From Bacteroidia bacterium (lineage in GTDB: Bacteria; Bacteroidota; Bacteroidia; UKL13-3): DNA of 48,904 nt. A program made the position numbers and the translations under genes. Position 1 is the first letter of the stretch. Each line of letters starts with the position of its first letter. The notes below the pieces were generated by a model. It worked only from the letters and a program-made list of their open reading frames with translations. It did not search any database and had not been told where the DNA came from. Positions 19,388 to 28,198 of this stretch are shown here, piece after piece. The stretch spans positions 1-48,904 of the forward strand of contig JAGVLJ010000035.1 of assembly GCA_020049855.1 (NCBI GenBank), in the 5' to 3' direction.

Positions 19388-22300
19388 TTAAAATGCTCGC
19401 CCAATGGCAATCACCACGTTGGTGTAGCCGTAATTGCCTCCCGCTATATTCTTCTGGAGCACATACAATGGGAAATCAACCCTGAAGGTAAGGGGCTCAA
19501 CGGTGGCTAACCTTCCAAAGCGTTTTATGGTAAATAAAAATCCTGCTCCGGCATCGGCTTTCAAATCGCTCCATTTATAAGGGATAGGAAGGGTTTTACC
19601 CGACAAATCAATCACCTGATATTTGAGATATCCGGCATCGGCAAAAAAGTATGCATCTAATTTCAATGTATTGCGTAGTAATTTGGGACGGAATTTAAAA
19701 AACTTGTCGTACTCTATTTCTACATTCACAGAAGCCCCGCCTTTTCCCTGCACCACTCTCGAAATATTTGATCCGCTGTAAACCTGAGGAGCAAATGTCA
19801 GGTTGTATCCCCTCAAATTTAATCCACCGCCAAAACCCAGAATGTTTCCTTGGGGTTTAAATTCACCTATTCGATACATGTCGGCCAGATTACTGCGGTA
19901 ATATTTGCTTTCCATCATTTCTTCTCCGTTGCCACTTGCTAAGTACAATTGGCTTTCGGGCGCAATAGAGCTTCCGGTAATGTATTGTCCAAAAGTGCGG
20001 GTTCGTATATCGAATTTACCCAGGTAATTGTTGTTAATCGCTTCTATTTTTCCATACTGGTAATCGTAATCAGTATACAAAGCCGATGAACGCAACTGCA
20101 ATAAAATTTTCCCGTTTCCCCTGCGGTAGCTGTAGTTGTGTTCAGCTTCTATGTTCAGTGAGTTGTTGTTCATATTTGGGTTGAAATTAGCGCGCGGGGT
20201 GAGGTATTCATAAAAATTCATGTGGTTATTTCGGTACATACCTTTGAAGTACATACCAAAACGGTTATTGCCGGAATTTTTTTCTAAGCCGACTTTGTTG
20301 CCAATAAGCCCGTCAAGTAATTTGGTTTCGCCATAAACAAATAAATTTTTATCTATGGCAGTTCGGTAACTAATGCGGTAGTTCACTAATTCCAATGGGT
20401 CATTTAACCATGATTTTCCCAGGCCAGTATTGTACCACAACGTAGCATTAAACATATGGCGGTAATTCATATAGTTTCCGTTCAGGTGCAGTCCTGCTTT
20501 TATTCCGTCAGTGGTATTGTACCATATATCCGGCCTCCAGTGCAGAATGTAATGCTTTCGGTCAACGGGTTCGTTTACTTTTGCATCAAATCTCAAATAA
20601 ACCGGGCATTTTTTGCTGTTGTTTAACCAATTGATATCACCCAAACGATAGCTGGGGTCTATGATAACATTTTTTATTTTTCCCGGTACGTGAATAGAAG
20701 CAGTATAGCTTTCGTTCAGTTTATCCCAGCCATACCATTGCTTTAATACCGTAACATTTTTTTCATGTTTGGCAAAATAGGTATTGGGTATGGTGTAACG
20801 CAACGTATCGTTTTTATAGGTAATCACGGCAAAATCAATTGGCATTTGCATGTCGCCTTTGCGATGGAATGTGATAGAAGTATTGGGTATTTGACTACTA
20901 GATGGGGCTGATTCCCCTTTAAGTTTTATGTGTTTTGTTTTTCCAACTGCATAGTCTACTCGTTTTGTTGTTTCCATCCATTCATCAAAAAACCAGTTCA
21001 GGTCAACATGGGTGAATTGAATGATGCTGTTTCTAAAATCATCAAAATAAGGATGGCATATTTTCCATTGGTTAAAATAATGCGACATAGCCGCAATGAA
21101 AAGGGAATCGCCCAGTACATATTGTAAATTGGAAAGCATGGTAGCCGTTTTATAATACACATGCCGGTATCCACCGCCATGCCCTAAAGCCGAACTGAAA
21201 TCATCGGAATGGGTATTTAGCTGCGCGTCATTTTTATTCATGGCATCGGTGAGGTAACCTAAGTACAGAGTGCTTTCGTCAATGGGCAGGTCAATGTCAA
21301 ATCGTTTGTTGTATCGTTTTTTATATTGTTTATAGTACATGGAAGAGAAGGAGTAGGTTTTGTTATACGGGTCAAATTTCGCGTCAGGGTTGTACACCCC
21401 GTCAATGGCTTTTAACGACCACGAAGTAAGAAATTGCGTAAACCCTTCATCCAGTGCCGCGCGATAGGTTTCATTATTTCCCACCATTCCAAAAAACCAG
21501 TTGTGCCCTACTTCATGTGCTATCACAAAATGGTTACCCGGGTAATTTCCTCCGTTCAAAGTAAGCATTGGGTATTCCATGCCATCCTGTGCATCGGCCA
21601 CTATCATTTTGGGGTAAGCGTACATACCAAAATCCATAGAGTAAGTTTGAATTACCTTAGCGGTGAAGGAGGCAGCTTCCTGCCACCCTGCTGCATTGCT
21701 CTCCTGAGCCAGTGCAATGCATTTAATGCCGTTCCATTCGGTTTCGCCAATGCGGTAAGTAGGGTCGGCAGTCCACGCAAAGTCGTGCACATTATCGGCA
21801 TGAAACATCCAGGTTTTGGTAGTGCCATTGGGCTTAATAATTTCAGATGCCGGAGAACCGATGGGTTTATTTTTAAAATTGGTTATGTCTAATTTTCTTC
21901 TAAGTTCATCGGGTAAAACTTCTTCCCGGTTTTGCAATACTCCGGTGGCGTCAAGTACATAATGGTTGGCAAATGTGAGGGCAACATCATAGGCTCCGTA
22001 GTCGCCATAAAACTCTTTGCCCAAATGCTGGTAAGTATCCCAGCCAAACTTTGCATCGTACACACAAATACGCGGGTACCAGTGCACCCCGTCATAATGC
22101 GTGTAGGACGAACCGGATGCTGTAAATTTTTTCATGCGCCTGCGTTGGTCGCCAGCATCAAAGTAAGTCTTGAATTTTATTTTAAAAGAGGTGAATTGGT
22201 TTGGTAGTAAAGGTTGAGTAAGACTCACTTTCATAATAGTATTATCCATTAAAGCAATTACATTGCTATTGCCATTATTTTCCACGCGCTCCACTTCAGT

Positions 22301-22660
22301 TCCTTTACCTGCCGCTTCATAAGGTCCAAACCGCTGGTGAAAATTATTTGCTTCATTGAGTTGTTCTAAATGGGAACCCTTTACAAAAGCATTTTGATAC
22401 AAATGAAAATAAACAAAGTAAAGTGTGTCGGGGGAGTTATTCCAGTACGTGAGTTCTTCTCTCCCGTCTATAATTCCGGTTTTATCCTCAATGGTTGCAT
22501 TGATATTGTAATATATATCCTGTTGCCAATAGGCAGCATGCGGTTTGCGGTTTTTCCAGTAGTAAGGGTTTTGGGCGCTGCGGTAATAATCGGCACCGGT
22601 TTGTGCAAAAACAGAAATAGATGTAAAAACAAAGCAGAGTAAAGTAAAAAATCTTTTCAT
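19388..22660 (-). CDS. M1-family zinc metallopeptidase fused to a C-terminal Omp85-like outer-membrane barrel
   Basis: 1090 residues with a signal peptide ending near VFAQ. Residues ~45-600 are an M1 peptidase: an N-terminal beta domain, the exopeptidase-site-like GMEYPMLTLNGGNY (~362), HEVGHNWFFGMVGNNE (~382) and DEGFTQFL with the third zinc ligand (~404). From ~690 to the end the sequence becomes beta-rich and Tyr/Asn-rich with alternating strands. It contains GFGGGLNLRGYNLTF near 945, like the (V/L)RG(F/Y) loop of Omp85 proteins, then a penultimate strand VEPLTFRVDFPLYVL and a terminal Phe, the usual barrel-end signal. I infer an outer-membrane-anchored aminopeptidase facing the periplasm. 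The barrel assignment is by eye and could be another 16-strand-type barrel. Confidence 0.82.
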   Translation of the reverse strand: MKRFFTLLCFVFTSISVFAQTGADYYRSAQNPYYWKNRKPHAAYWQQDIYYNINATIEDKTGIIDGREELTYWNNSPDTLYFVYFHLYQNAFVKGSHLEQLNEANNFHQRFGPYEAAGKGTEVERVENNGNSNVIALMDNTIMKVSLTQPLLPNQFTSFKIKFKTYFDAGDQRRRMKKFTASGSSYTHYDGVHWYPRICVYDAKFGWDTYQHLGKEFYGDYGAYDVALTFANHYVLDATGVLQNREEVLPDELRRKLDITNFKNKPIGSPASEIIKPNGTTKTWMFHADNVHDFAWTADPTYRIGETEWNGIKCIALAQESNAAGWQEAASFTAKVIQTYSMDFGMYAYPKMIVADAQDGMEYPMLTLNGGNYPGNHFVIAHEVGHNWFFGMVGNNETYRAALDEGFTQFLTSWSLKAIDGVYNPDAKFDPYNKTYSFSSMYYKQYKKRYNKRFDIDLPIDESTLYLGYLTDAMNKNDAQLNTHSDDFSSALGHGGGYRHVYYKTATMLSNLQYVLGDSLFIAAMSHYFNQWKICHPYFDDFRNSIIQFTHVDLNWFFDEWMETTKRVDYAVGKTKHIKLKGESAPSSSQIPNTSITFHRKGDMQMPIDFAVITYKNDTLRYTIPNTYFAKHEKNVTVLKQWYGWDKLNESYTASIHVPGKIKNVIIDPSYRLGDINWLNNSKKCPVYLRFDAKVNEPVDRKHYILHWRPDIWYNTTDGIKAGLHLNGNYMNYRHMFNATLWYNTGLGKSWLNDPLELVNYRISYRTAIDKNLFVYGETKLLDGLIGNKVGLEKNSGNNRFGMYFKGMYRNNHMNFYEYLTPRANFNPNMNNNSLNIEAEHNYSYRRGNGKILLQLRSSALYTDYDYQYGKIEAINNNYLGKFDIRTRTFGQYITGSSIAPESQLYLASGNGEEMMESKYYRSNLADMYRIGEFKPQGNILGFGGGLNLRGYNLTFAPQVYSGSNISRVVQGKGGASVNVEIEYDKFFKFRPKLLRNTLKLDAYFFADAGYLKYQVIDLSGKTLPIPYKWSDLKADAGAGFLFTIKRFGRLATVEPLTFRVDFPLYVLQKNIAGGNYGYTNVVIAIGRAF

Positions 22661-22776
22661 GTATCAATAAAGTATTGAAGGTACGAATATATAAAAAAGT
22701 AGTTGCTGCAAAATGAAAAGAATGGGGTAACGAAAAAATGTAACAACACCCACGGTTGAATATGCCCGAAATAAAG

Positions 22777-22790
22777 TAAACTTGCAGTTG
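22777..22790 (+). promoter_or_regulatory. Possible -7 element directly before a GTG start (leaderless M1 gene)
   Basis: TAAACTTG at 22777-22784 is one base from the TAnnTTTG consensus, and GTTG 18 bases upstream could serve as -33. The GTG at 22790 follows 5 bases later. An in-frame TAA at 22772 excludes any earlier start, so the gene must begin at this GTG and its mRNA would be nearly leaderless. A similar TAAACTTG lies at 15061-15068 before the E1 gene. Confidence 0.4.
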
Positions 22791-24427
22791 TGAGGGTTGC
22801 GATTATTTTCGGGATATTGTTATTGGTTTGGGCTGGCAGTCGGAGTGAATTACGGGCTCAGCCTTTTTCTCGTACCGATTCGCTGCATGGTTCAGAAAAT
22901 GGGTTCACCACCTGTTACAATGTACTTAAGTATGATATACGTGTACGGTTGTTCCCCAATCAAAAGGCAATTAGAGGAACTAATAGCATTGTAGCAAAAG
23001 TTATAGGTAAGGCAATTCTTCAAACCATTCAACTCGATTTGTTTTCGGTTATTAAAATTGATTCGATATTGTTTGAGGACAAGAAAGTCTCATTTACCAG
23101 AGACAGTAATATTTTTCTGGTTCATTTCCCCAAAAAATTAATTCCAGGGCAGCGGTTTGAGGTGAAGATATTTTTTAACGGAATTCCTCCCGAAGCCAAA
23201 AATGCTCCGTGGGATGGCGGTTTTGTATGGGCAAAGGATGCAAGGGGAAATCCCTGGGTGGGGCTTGCCTGTGAGGGAATCGGGGCTTCGTGTTGGCTTC
23301 CCTGCAAAGACCATTTGAATGACGAGCCGGAAGATGGCGTTGAAATGCGGTTGATAGTGCCTGAAAAATCAGTTGGAGTATCAAACGGAAGACTGGTAGC
23401 TAAAAAACAAATGGTAAATCAAACTATGATGTATCACTGGAGGGTGACAAGTCCTATTAATCCTTATAATATTTCCATCAACGTTGGTAATTATGCTCAC
23501 CTGAGCAATAGCTATACCGGAGCAAAAGGAAAACTTAGTTTAGATTATTATGTATTGACCTACAATGCCGATACGGCACAAAAACATTTCAAACAGGTGC
23601 AAGGTATGCTCAGTTGTTTTGAAAAATATTTCGGGCCTTATCCATTTTGGAGTGATGGCTACAAGCTGGTGGAAACTCCCTATTGGGGAATGGAGCATCA
23701 GAGTTGTGTGGCTTATGGGAACAACTATAAAAACAATACATGGGGCTTTGACTTTATTATTATTCACGAAAGCGGACATGAGTATTTTGGCAATAGTTTA
23801 AGCATGGCCGATGCAGCTGAGATGTGGATTCACGAGTCGTTTACCACGTATAGTGAAACAATCTATATGGAATGTTTGTACGGGAAAGAAAAAGCATTTG
23901 AGTACCTTAGCACTCAACGAAAAAATATAAAAAATCTGCGGCCGATGATTGGCCCGTTTGGGGTGTATTACCATGGCCGCGAAGATAATGACATTTATTA
24001 CAAGGGTGCCTGGGTATTACAAACCCTTCGCGAGGCTATGAACAACGACTCCCTTTTTCTCGGGTTTCTCAAACACCTTACCATGGGTAATTCCCATGAG
24101 AATATTACTACCAGAGAAATTATCACTCAGTGTAATCAGATTACAGGGATAAACTGGGATGTTTTTTTTAACCAATACCTTTATTACTCCACCATTCCGG
24201 TATTTGAATACCGGGTGCAACATTCAGATGATAAGTGGCAAATCCATTATCGCCTGCGTACCGATGTAGCGGGACTAAGTTTGCCTATGCGTTTTACTAT
24301 TGGGAAAACTTTGTATAAGATTACTGTCGGCAACCAGTGGCAAACGCTTCAATTAATACACTTGGAAGGTGAACAAATTTTCGCTGATAATAGCCACGTA
24401 TTGGTGGAGGTGCTTGAAGTATTTTAA
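22790..24427 (+). CDS. Secreted M1-family zinc metallopeptidase
   Basis: 545 residues from a GTG start, with a signal peptide (RVAIIFGILLLVWAG up to LRAQ). The N-terminal beta-sandwich of M1 enzymes spans ~35-230, the substrate-anchoring motif reads PYWGMEHQSCVAYG (~296-309, GxMEN type), and the zinc site is IIHESGHEYFGNSLS (~324) with the third ligand in IHESFTTYSET (~347). A helical C-terminal region is short, so it resembles single-chain aminopeptidase/LTA4-hydrolase-like proteins rather than full ERAP-type enzymes. It probably trims peptides in the periplasm. It is divergent from the M1-Omp85 gene (130 bases), giving two unrelated-length M1 peptidases side by side. Confidence 0.92.
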   Translation: MRVAIIFGILLLVWAGSRSELRAQPFSRTDSLHGSENGFTTCYNVLKYDIRVRLFPNQKAIRGTNSIVAKVIGKAILQTIQLDLFSVIKIDSILFEDKKVSFTRDSNIFLVHFPKKLIPGQRFEVKIFFNGIPPEAKNAPWDGGFVWAKDARGNPWVGLACEGIGASCWLPCKDHLNDEPEDGVEMRLIVPEKSVGVSNGRLVAKKQMVNQTMMYHWRVTSPINPYNISINVGNYAHLSNSYTGAKGKLSLDYYVLTYNADTAQKHFKQVQGMLSCFEKYFGPYPFWSDGYKLVETPYWGMEHQSCVAYGNNYKNNTWGFDFIIIHESGHEYFGNSLSMADAAEMWIHESFTTYSETIYMECLYGKEKAFEYLSTQRKNIKNLRPMIGPFGVYYHGREDNDIYYKGAWVLQTLREAMNNDSLFLGFLKHLTMGNSHENITTREIITQCNQITGINWDVFFNQYLYYSTIPVFEYRVQHSDDKWQIHYRLRTDVAGLSLPMRFTIGKTLYKITVGNQWQTLQLIHLEGEQIFADNSHVLVEVLEVF

Positions 24428-24690
24428 CCCCTCACTTATCCGTTAATTGTCAAATTATTGAATTGAGGTTTAAGTTTGCTACCGCAACTTTTTTCTGCCA
24501 AATGTTGCTCTATAAATAATTTTACTGCTGTTTTTTCGTGTAGCGGGTTTTGTGCCGGTAAAAACTCAGGTAAACCTACGAGTGGCACGGTTCTTTTTCT
24601 ATCTTAGGCTAAACAACCTTATGGCTCGGTGCTATTGGTAATTGAAAGAAAAATACCAACTTTTAATGTATCGAAACAACGAATGGACTT

Positions 24691-24889
24691 ATGGTGGAAT
24701 TGAATGAAGGCGGGGTAAATGTATATGCAGGGATAAACTCCAAAGGGATACTGCTTAGGAGTGGCGCACAAAAATGGTAACGGTGTAGGACGAGGAATTA
24801 CGTTAGTTGAACTGTATGTATATCATGGTTGGGCAATGAACTTGGGGTTAAAAGAATCTACTGATAATAAAAGTGAAAAGCCCAATTAA
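24691..24889 (+). pseudogene. Frameshifted remnant of an unidentified gene
   Basis: An open frame from the ATG at 24691 reads MVELNEGGVNVYAGINSKG and then ILL. If one base near 24757 is skipped, it continues as GVAHKNGNGVGRGITLVELY followed by VYHGWAMNLGLKESTD, to a TAA at 24887-24889. Without the skip it stops after GAQKW. That a one-base change joins two protein-like pieces suggests a decayed gene of at least 65 residues. The sequence upstream also has protein-like pieces in other frames (for example YGSVLLVIERK). I do not recognise the family. Confidence 0.45.
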
Positions 24890-24981
24890 CCGAGTTGAGC
24901 AAATCAGGCAATGAGCAAAAAAATGAATACTCGTTTAATTAATGTCCCGCTTGCAAGCCAGTTTTCAAATGGCACATTTAA

Positions 24982-25320
24982 TTAATAAGCCGGGGTTTTT
25001 CTGGTACACGTTGTTTCCAAACTCATGAACTGTGAGTATGTGTGCTGATGTAGTGCCAGTAGTAAATATTGAAGTGTGGTGTATGTTTGTTCCTGTGAGT
25101 AGAATTTGTGAGAATGACTGAAGTAAACCTGCATACCCTGAAAGTAAGTATTGGAGTTGACGCCAAACGAAAGTAGGTTTCCAAATTGAATGGAACTAGT
25201 CCCGTTATATGAAAATGGAAAACCGGTATAAAATACGGTTATAAACAGAGTGGTGATTCCAGCATGCTAAATTTGATGGTCACTGGTAGTGCTTCCACAT
25301 GCTGTTCCTCCACGTTTTAT
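24982..25320 (-). pseudogene. Remnant of a secreted beta-rich protein, minus strand
   Basis: Read on the minus strand, about 90 codons are open from ~25260 to a TAA at 24982-24984, with no usable start. The translation has an extracellular-protein flavour: VFYTGFPFSYNGTSSIQFGN, then LLSFGVNSNTYFQGMQVYFS. The same frame continues upstream past one TAG (~25266-25268) into GGTACGSTTSDHQI, and is blocked by more stops beyond ~25320. The GFxFxYNGT plus FGVNSN pattern recalls N-terminal domains of large T9SS-exported proteins, but that resemblance is weak and by eye. Confidence 0.35.
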
Positions 25321-25619
25321 CACCTAAATTTAGTTGAGTTTACCGAAAACATTCCGGCATTTACCAATGCCAATGCCTAAACCGACATACGCAGGCAAAG
25401 CAAAACTCTGCCACTTAGTAAAGAGCCTTATCTCGAAACAAATGCGGCTTTTTTTGCAAGCACCAGCAGGATTGCTTAGAAATCATTTGGGGTGAGTGTT
25501 TTTAAAGTGTATGATTAACTGTTCAGTACCGTTCATAACATCAGGCCTTAATTCTTGGATGGGGGCACACTTTTGATGAATTTGCACCGTAATCATTAAT
25601 TAGGTTTTTTCAGAATTTT

Positions 25620-26438
25620 ATGAAGCAAGTATTTTTATTAGTTGCCACACTGTTACCCGGGTTTACCACTTGGGCACAGGATGATGTAAAAGGATCGGTT
25701 GAGGGTGGGCTTCATGGAGGGATTACTCAGTTTTACGGTGATGTTAGTTCAGGGTTGTTCAACTGGAAACAAAAGGGTCTTGTTCTTGGGCTGCATGGCA
25801 GGTACAATATCAATTCAAAACTTACCGCCAAACTTTCATTTACTTATGGGCGTATTAATGGAGATGATGCGCTTTCTAAATCTAAATACCAGCAATACAG
25901 AAATATTAATTTTCGTACTGCTATCAAAGAGTTCTCATTGGTATGCGAATACAATATTTTAGGGTATAGCTCGGGGAGTAAAAGAAAGTATCCGGGAATG
26001 GAGATGATGAGATTCAGTCCTTATGTTTTTACAGGAATTGATTTGTATTTTTTTACACCCAAGTCGCAGGTAGGGGGCACTTATTACAAAGTAAAAACAC
26101 TCGATACCGAACTTGGAAAGAAGTACAGCAATTTTAACCTTTCTATTCCCCTTGGTGCCGGGGTTAAATATTCGCCCATCAACTTATGGACATTGGGTTT
26201 TGAGGTAGGAATGCGTAAAACATTTACCGATGCGCTGGATGATGTGGCAGGTTATTATGCTGATTACAATACAGTAAGAGACGATCAGGGGGAAATTGCC
26301 GCTATTCTAAGCGACCCTTCCAGGTTAAAAGGGAACGCTATTCAAAAAACAGGAGCAAGAGGTAACCCCCGAAGCAAAGATTGGTATATGTTTATCTCCC
26401 TGAGCATCACTAAAAAGCTGTATTTCAAGAATTATTGA
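25620..26438 (+). CDS. DUF6089-type outer-membrane beta-barrel protein
   Basis: 272 residues with a signal peptide (MKQVFLLVATLLPGFTTWAQ). The mature protein starts with the family-typical GSVEGGLHGGITQFYGDVS and alternates strands with aromatic ends (LVLGLHGRYNINSKLTAKLS, FSPYVFTGIDLYFFTP). FNLSIPLGAGVKYSPINLWT followed by LGFEVGMRKTFTDALDDVAG is the hallmark of DUF6089. It is predicted to be a small outer-membrane barrel of unknown function. The reading frame ends 83 bases before rplU, and the rplU promoter starts 20 bases after its stop, so it is a separate transcript unit. Confidence 0.88.
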   Translation: MKQVFLLVATLLPGFTTWAQDDVKGSVEGGLHGGITQFYGDVSSGLFNWKQKGLVLGLHGRYNINSKLTAKLSFTYGRINGDDALSKSKYQQYRNINFRTAIKEFSLVCEYNILGYSSGSKRKYPGMEMMRFSPYVFTGIDLYFFTPKSQVGGTYYKVKTLDTELGKKYSNFNLSIPLGAGVKYSPINLWTLGFEVGMRKTFTDALDDVAGYYADYNTVRDDQGEIAAILSDPSRLKGNAIQKTGARGNPRSKDWYMFISLSITKKLYFKNY

Positions 26439-26457
26439 AATAATTTACCCCGGTGGG

Positions 26458-26488
26458 TTTGTAATTCTGTTCGTTCCCCGTATCTTTG
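26458..26488 (+). promoter_or_regulatory. Bacteroidota-type promoter of rplU-rpmA
   Basis: TTTG at 26458-26461, a 19-base spacer, then TATCTTTG at 26481-26488: an exact match to the Bacteroidota housekeeping promoter (-33 TTTG, -7 TAnnTTTG). The predicted transcript would start near 26495, giving a leader of about 27 bases before the rplU ATG, too short for an autoregulatory structure. Confidence 0.8.
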
Positions 26489-26521
26489 CCGTCCATTTAA
26501 CAATTTAAGATAAGTATAAAC

Positions 26522-26833
26522 ATGTTTGCTATCGTAGAAATTGCTGGCCAACAATTTAAAGTTGAAAAAGACCAGACTTTGTTTGTGCACAGGTTGCAAA
26601 ACGAAGAGGGCGCCAGCGTTGAGTTCGATAAGGTGTTGTTAGTTGACAACAACGGATCGGTAAAAGTAGGTACCCCTACCGTAGGAGGGGCCAAAGTGAA
26701 AGCTCAGGTTTTAAACCACCTGAAAGGCGACAAGGTGATTGTGTTTAAAAAGAAACGCAGAAAAGGGTATAAGAAGAAAAACGGACACCGTCAATACTTT
26801 ACCAAAATTCAAATTTCGGATATTTTAGGTTAA
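26522..26833 (+). CDS. rplU: Large ribosomal subunit protein bL21
   Basis: 103 residues, standard length. [20 protein letters not shown] at the N-terminus, [20 protein letters not shown] in the middle and the basic [21 protein letters not shown]-terminal segment identify bL21, which binds 23S rRNA (domain I) together with bL20. It is followed 26 bases later by rpmA, the usual order, and has its own strong promoter. Confidence 0.98.
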   Translation: MFAIVEIAGQQFKVEKDQTLFVHRLQNEEGASVEFDKVLLVDNNGSVKVGTPTVGGAKVKAQVLNHLKGDKVIVFKKKRRKGYKKKNGHRQYFTKIQISDILG

Positions 26834-26859
26834 CCATCTTTTAAAGGAATAATTATAAC

Positions 26860-27117
26860 ATGGCACACAAAAAAGGTGTCGGTAGTTCAAAGAACGGCCG
26901 TGAATCACACAGTAAACGTCTAGGCGTAAAACTTTACGGAGGAGAATTTGCCAAAGCCGGTAACATTATCATCCGCCAGCGTGGTACCAAACATCACCCC
27001 GGTGACAATGTAGGAATTGGGAAAGACCATACTTTATTTGCATTGATTGATGGGAAAGTAGTTTTTACCAAAACATCAAATGATCGTTCATTTGTATCCA
27101 TTAAACCGATAGCATAA
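26860..27117 (+). CDS. rpmA: Large ribosomal subunit protein bL27
   Basis: 85 residues beginning [20 protein letters not shown] and continuing [28 protein letters not shown] is diagnostic. The N-terminus reaches the peptidyl-transferase centre. There is no Firmicutes-type N-terminal propeptide. It is the last gene of the rplU-rpmA transcript, ended by the hairpin at 27166-27201. Confidence 0.98.
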   Translation: MAHKKGVGSSKNGRESHSKRLGVKLYGGEFAKAGNIIIRQRGTKHHPGDNVGIGKDHTLFALIDGKVVFTKTSNDRSFVSIKPIA

Positions 27118-27165
27118 ATACCAATAGGCTTTTTTTAGGGTTTTAATAATATTTTAAGTGAATTT

Positions 27166-27201
27166 CCCGCTTTGACCAAGAATCAAGGCGGGTTTTCTTT
27201 T
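27166..27201 (+). terminator. Rho-independent terminator after rpmA
   Basis: CCCGCTTTGA (27166-27175) pairs with TCAAGGCGGG (27183-27192) with a single T-G wobble and a 7-base loop, and TTTTCTTTT follows directly. In the other direction the flank is less T-rich, so it mainly ends the rplU-rpmA transcript just before the convergent prenyl synthase gene. Confidence 0.92.
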
Positions 27202-27219
27202 AAACCCCGATATGTTTTG

Positions 27220-28194
27220 TTAACTGCCTCGTTGTTGCAAATAGGAGGCAAAGCTGGTAAACGCATTTTTGGCAGCTGCCTGCACATTTACCTGATCTAA
27301 ATGTTCAAATGCTTTTTGCTGATGAAAGGTCATTTGTGCTTCGGCTAGTTTACGCACGTTTACGGCATCGTAAATAGTCTTTACGGCCAATACTTTTTCC
27401 TCTTCGTTAAATTGTTTTTTATGTATCCATTGGTTCAGTTCGTGCAAATTGTTTCCTTCTGCCAACTCAAGTGCCCGTATTAAAAGAAATGTTTTTTTGT
27501 TTGAGATTATATCACCTCCGGCCTGTTTCCCAAACTCAATACTATTTCCATATACATCTAGTATATCATCCTGCAATTGGAAAGCCAACCCAATATGTTT
27601 CCCGAATTCGTACAGGTGTTGGGCATCTTGTTCTTTACCGTTTCCAATATAGGAGCCCAATTTTAAAGAGGCTGCTAATAACACGGCTGTTTTTAATTCA
27701 ATCATGTGCAGGTAATCTGTAATTGTTACCATTTCCTGCTGTTCAAAAATCATGTCTAGCTGCTGCCCTTCGCATACTTGTGCTGCTGTTTTCATAAATA
27801 ACGGGAGGCATTTTTTTAATGTTACTTCATCAAGTAAACCGAAGAGTTCTACTGCTTTAATCATCATTAAGTCGCCCGCCAGAATTGCCGTATCCGGATT
27901 CCATTTTACATGGACGGTTGGTTGACCTCTTCGAATGGGTGCTTTGTCCATAATATCATCATGCACCAGTGTGAAGTTATGAAATACTTCGAGTGCTGTT
28001 GCTACCGGTAAGGCTTTTTGCAGGTCACCGCCAAACAATTCGCAGGCCATCAGTGTTAATATGGGTCTTACCCTTTTGCCTCCCATATCCATTGTGTAAT
28101 TAATGGGGGCATATAATTCAAAAGGGGCTCCGGTAAATCGGTTATCTTGTATATAGGAATTTATTTGCTGTAGGTATGCCTGATATGTTTGCAT
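27220..28194 (-). CDS. Polyprenyl diphosphate synthase family protein
   Basis: 324 residues of the all-trans isoprenyl diphosphate synthase fold. First Asp-rich motif LVHDDIMDKAPIRRG (~76-90), with DDIMD as DDxxD, preceded by NFT; the upstream GGKRVRPILTLMACELFGG binds pyrophosphate; the second motif is FQLQDDILDVYG (~206-217), with IISNKKTFLL nearby. It condenses isopentenyl diphosphate with allylic diphosphates to make FPP/GGPP or longer chains. The residues before the first DDxxD (Phe and Thr rather than two bulky aromatics) do not let me fix chain length. It starts 4 bases after the RNase R stop, so it is co-transcribed with rnr. Confidence 0.9.
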   Translation of the reverse strand: MQTYQAYLQQINSYIQDNRFTGAPFELYAPINYTMDMGGKRVRPILTLMACELFGGDLQKALPVATALEVFHNFTLVHDDIMDKAPIRRGQPTVHVKWNPDTAILAGDLMMIKAVELFGLLDEVTLKKCLPLFMKTAAQVCEGQQLDMIFEQQEMVTITDYLHMIELKTAVLLAASLKLGSYIGNGKEQDAQHLYEFGKHIGLAFQLQDDILDVYGNSIEFGKQAGGDIISNKKTFLLIRALELAEGNNLHELNQWIHKKQFNEEEKVLAVKTIYDAVNVRKLAEAQMTFHQQKAFEHLDQVNVQAAAKNAFTSFASYLQQRGS

Positions 28195-28198
28195 AAAG

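Larger units (their letters stand above)
24428..25619. other. 1.2-kb stretch without an intact gene, containing decayed coding sequence on both strands
   Basis: No frame longer than about 90 codons is open here. Two segments look like remnants and are listed separately (24691-24889 plus, 24982-25320 minus). The remaining ~300 bases before 25620 hold short protein-like pieces in shifting frames (for example around 25334-25470) but no intact gene or clear RNA signal. Confidence 0.6.
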
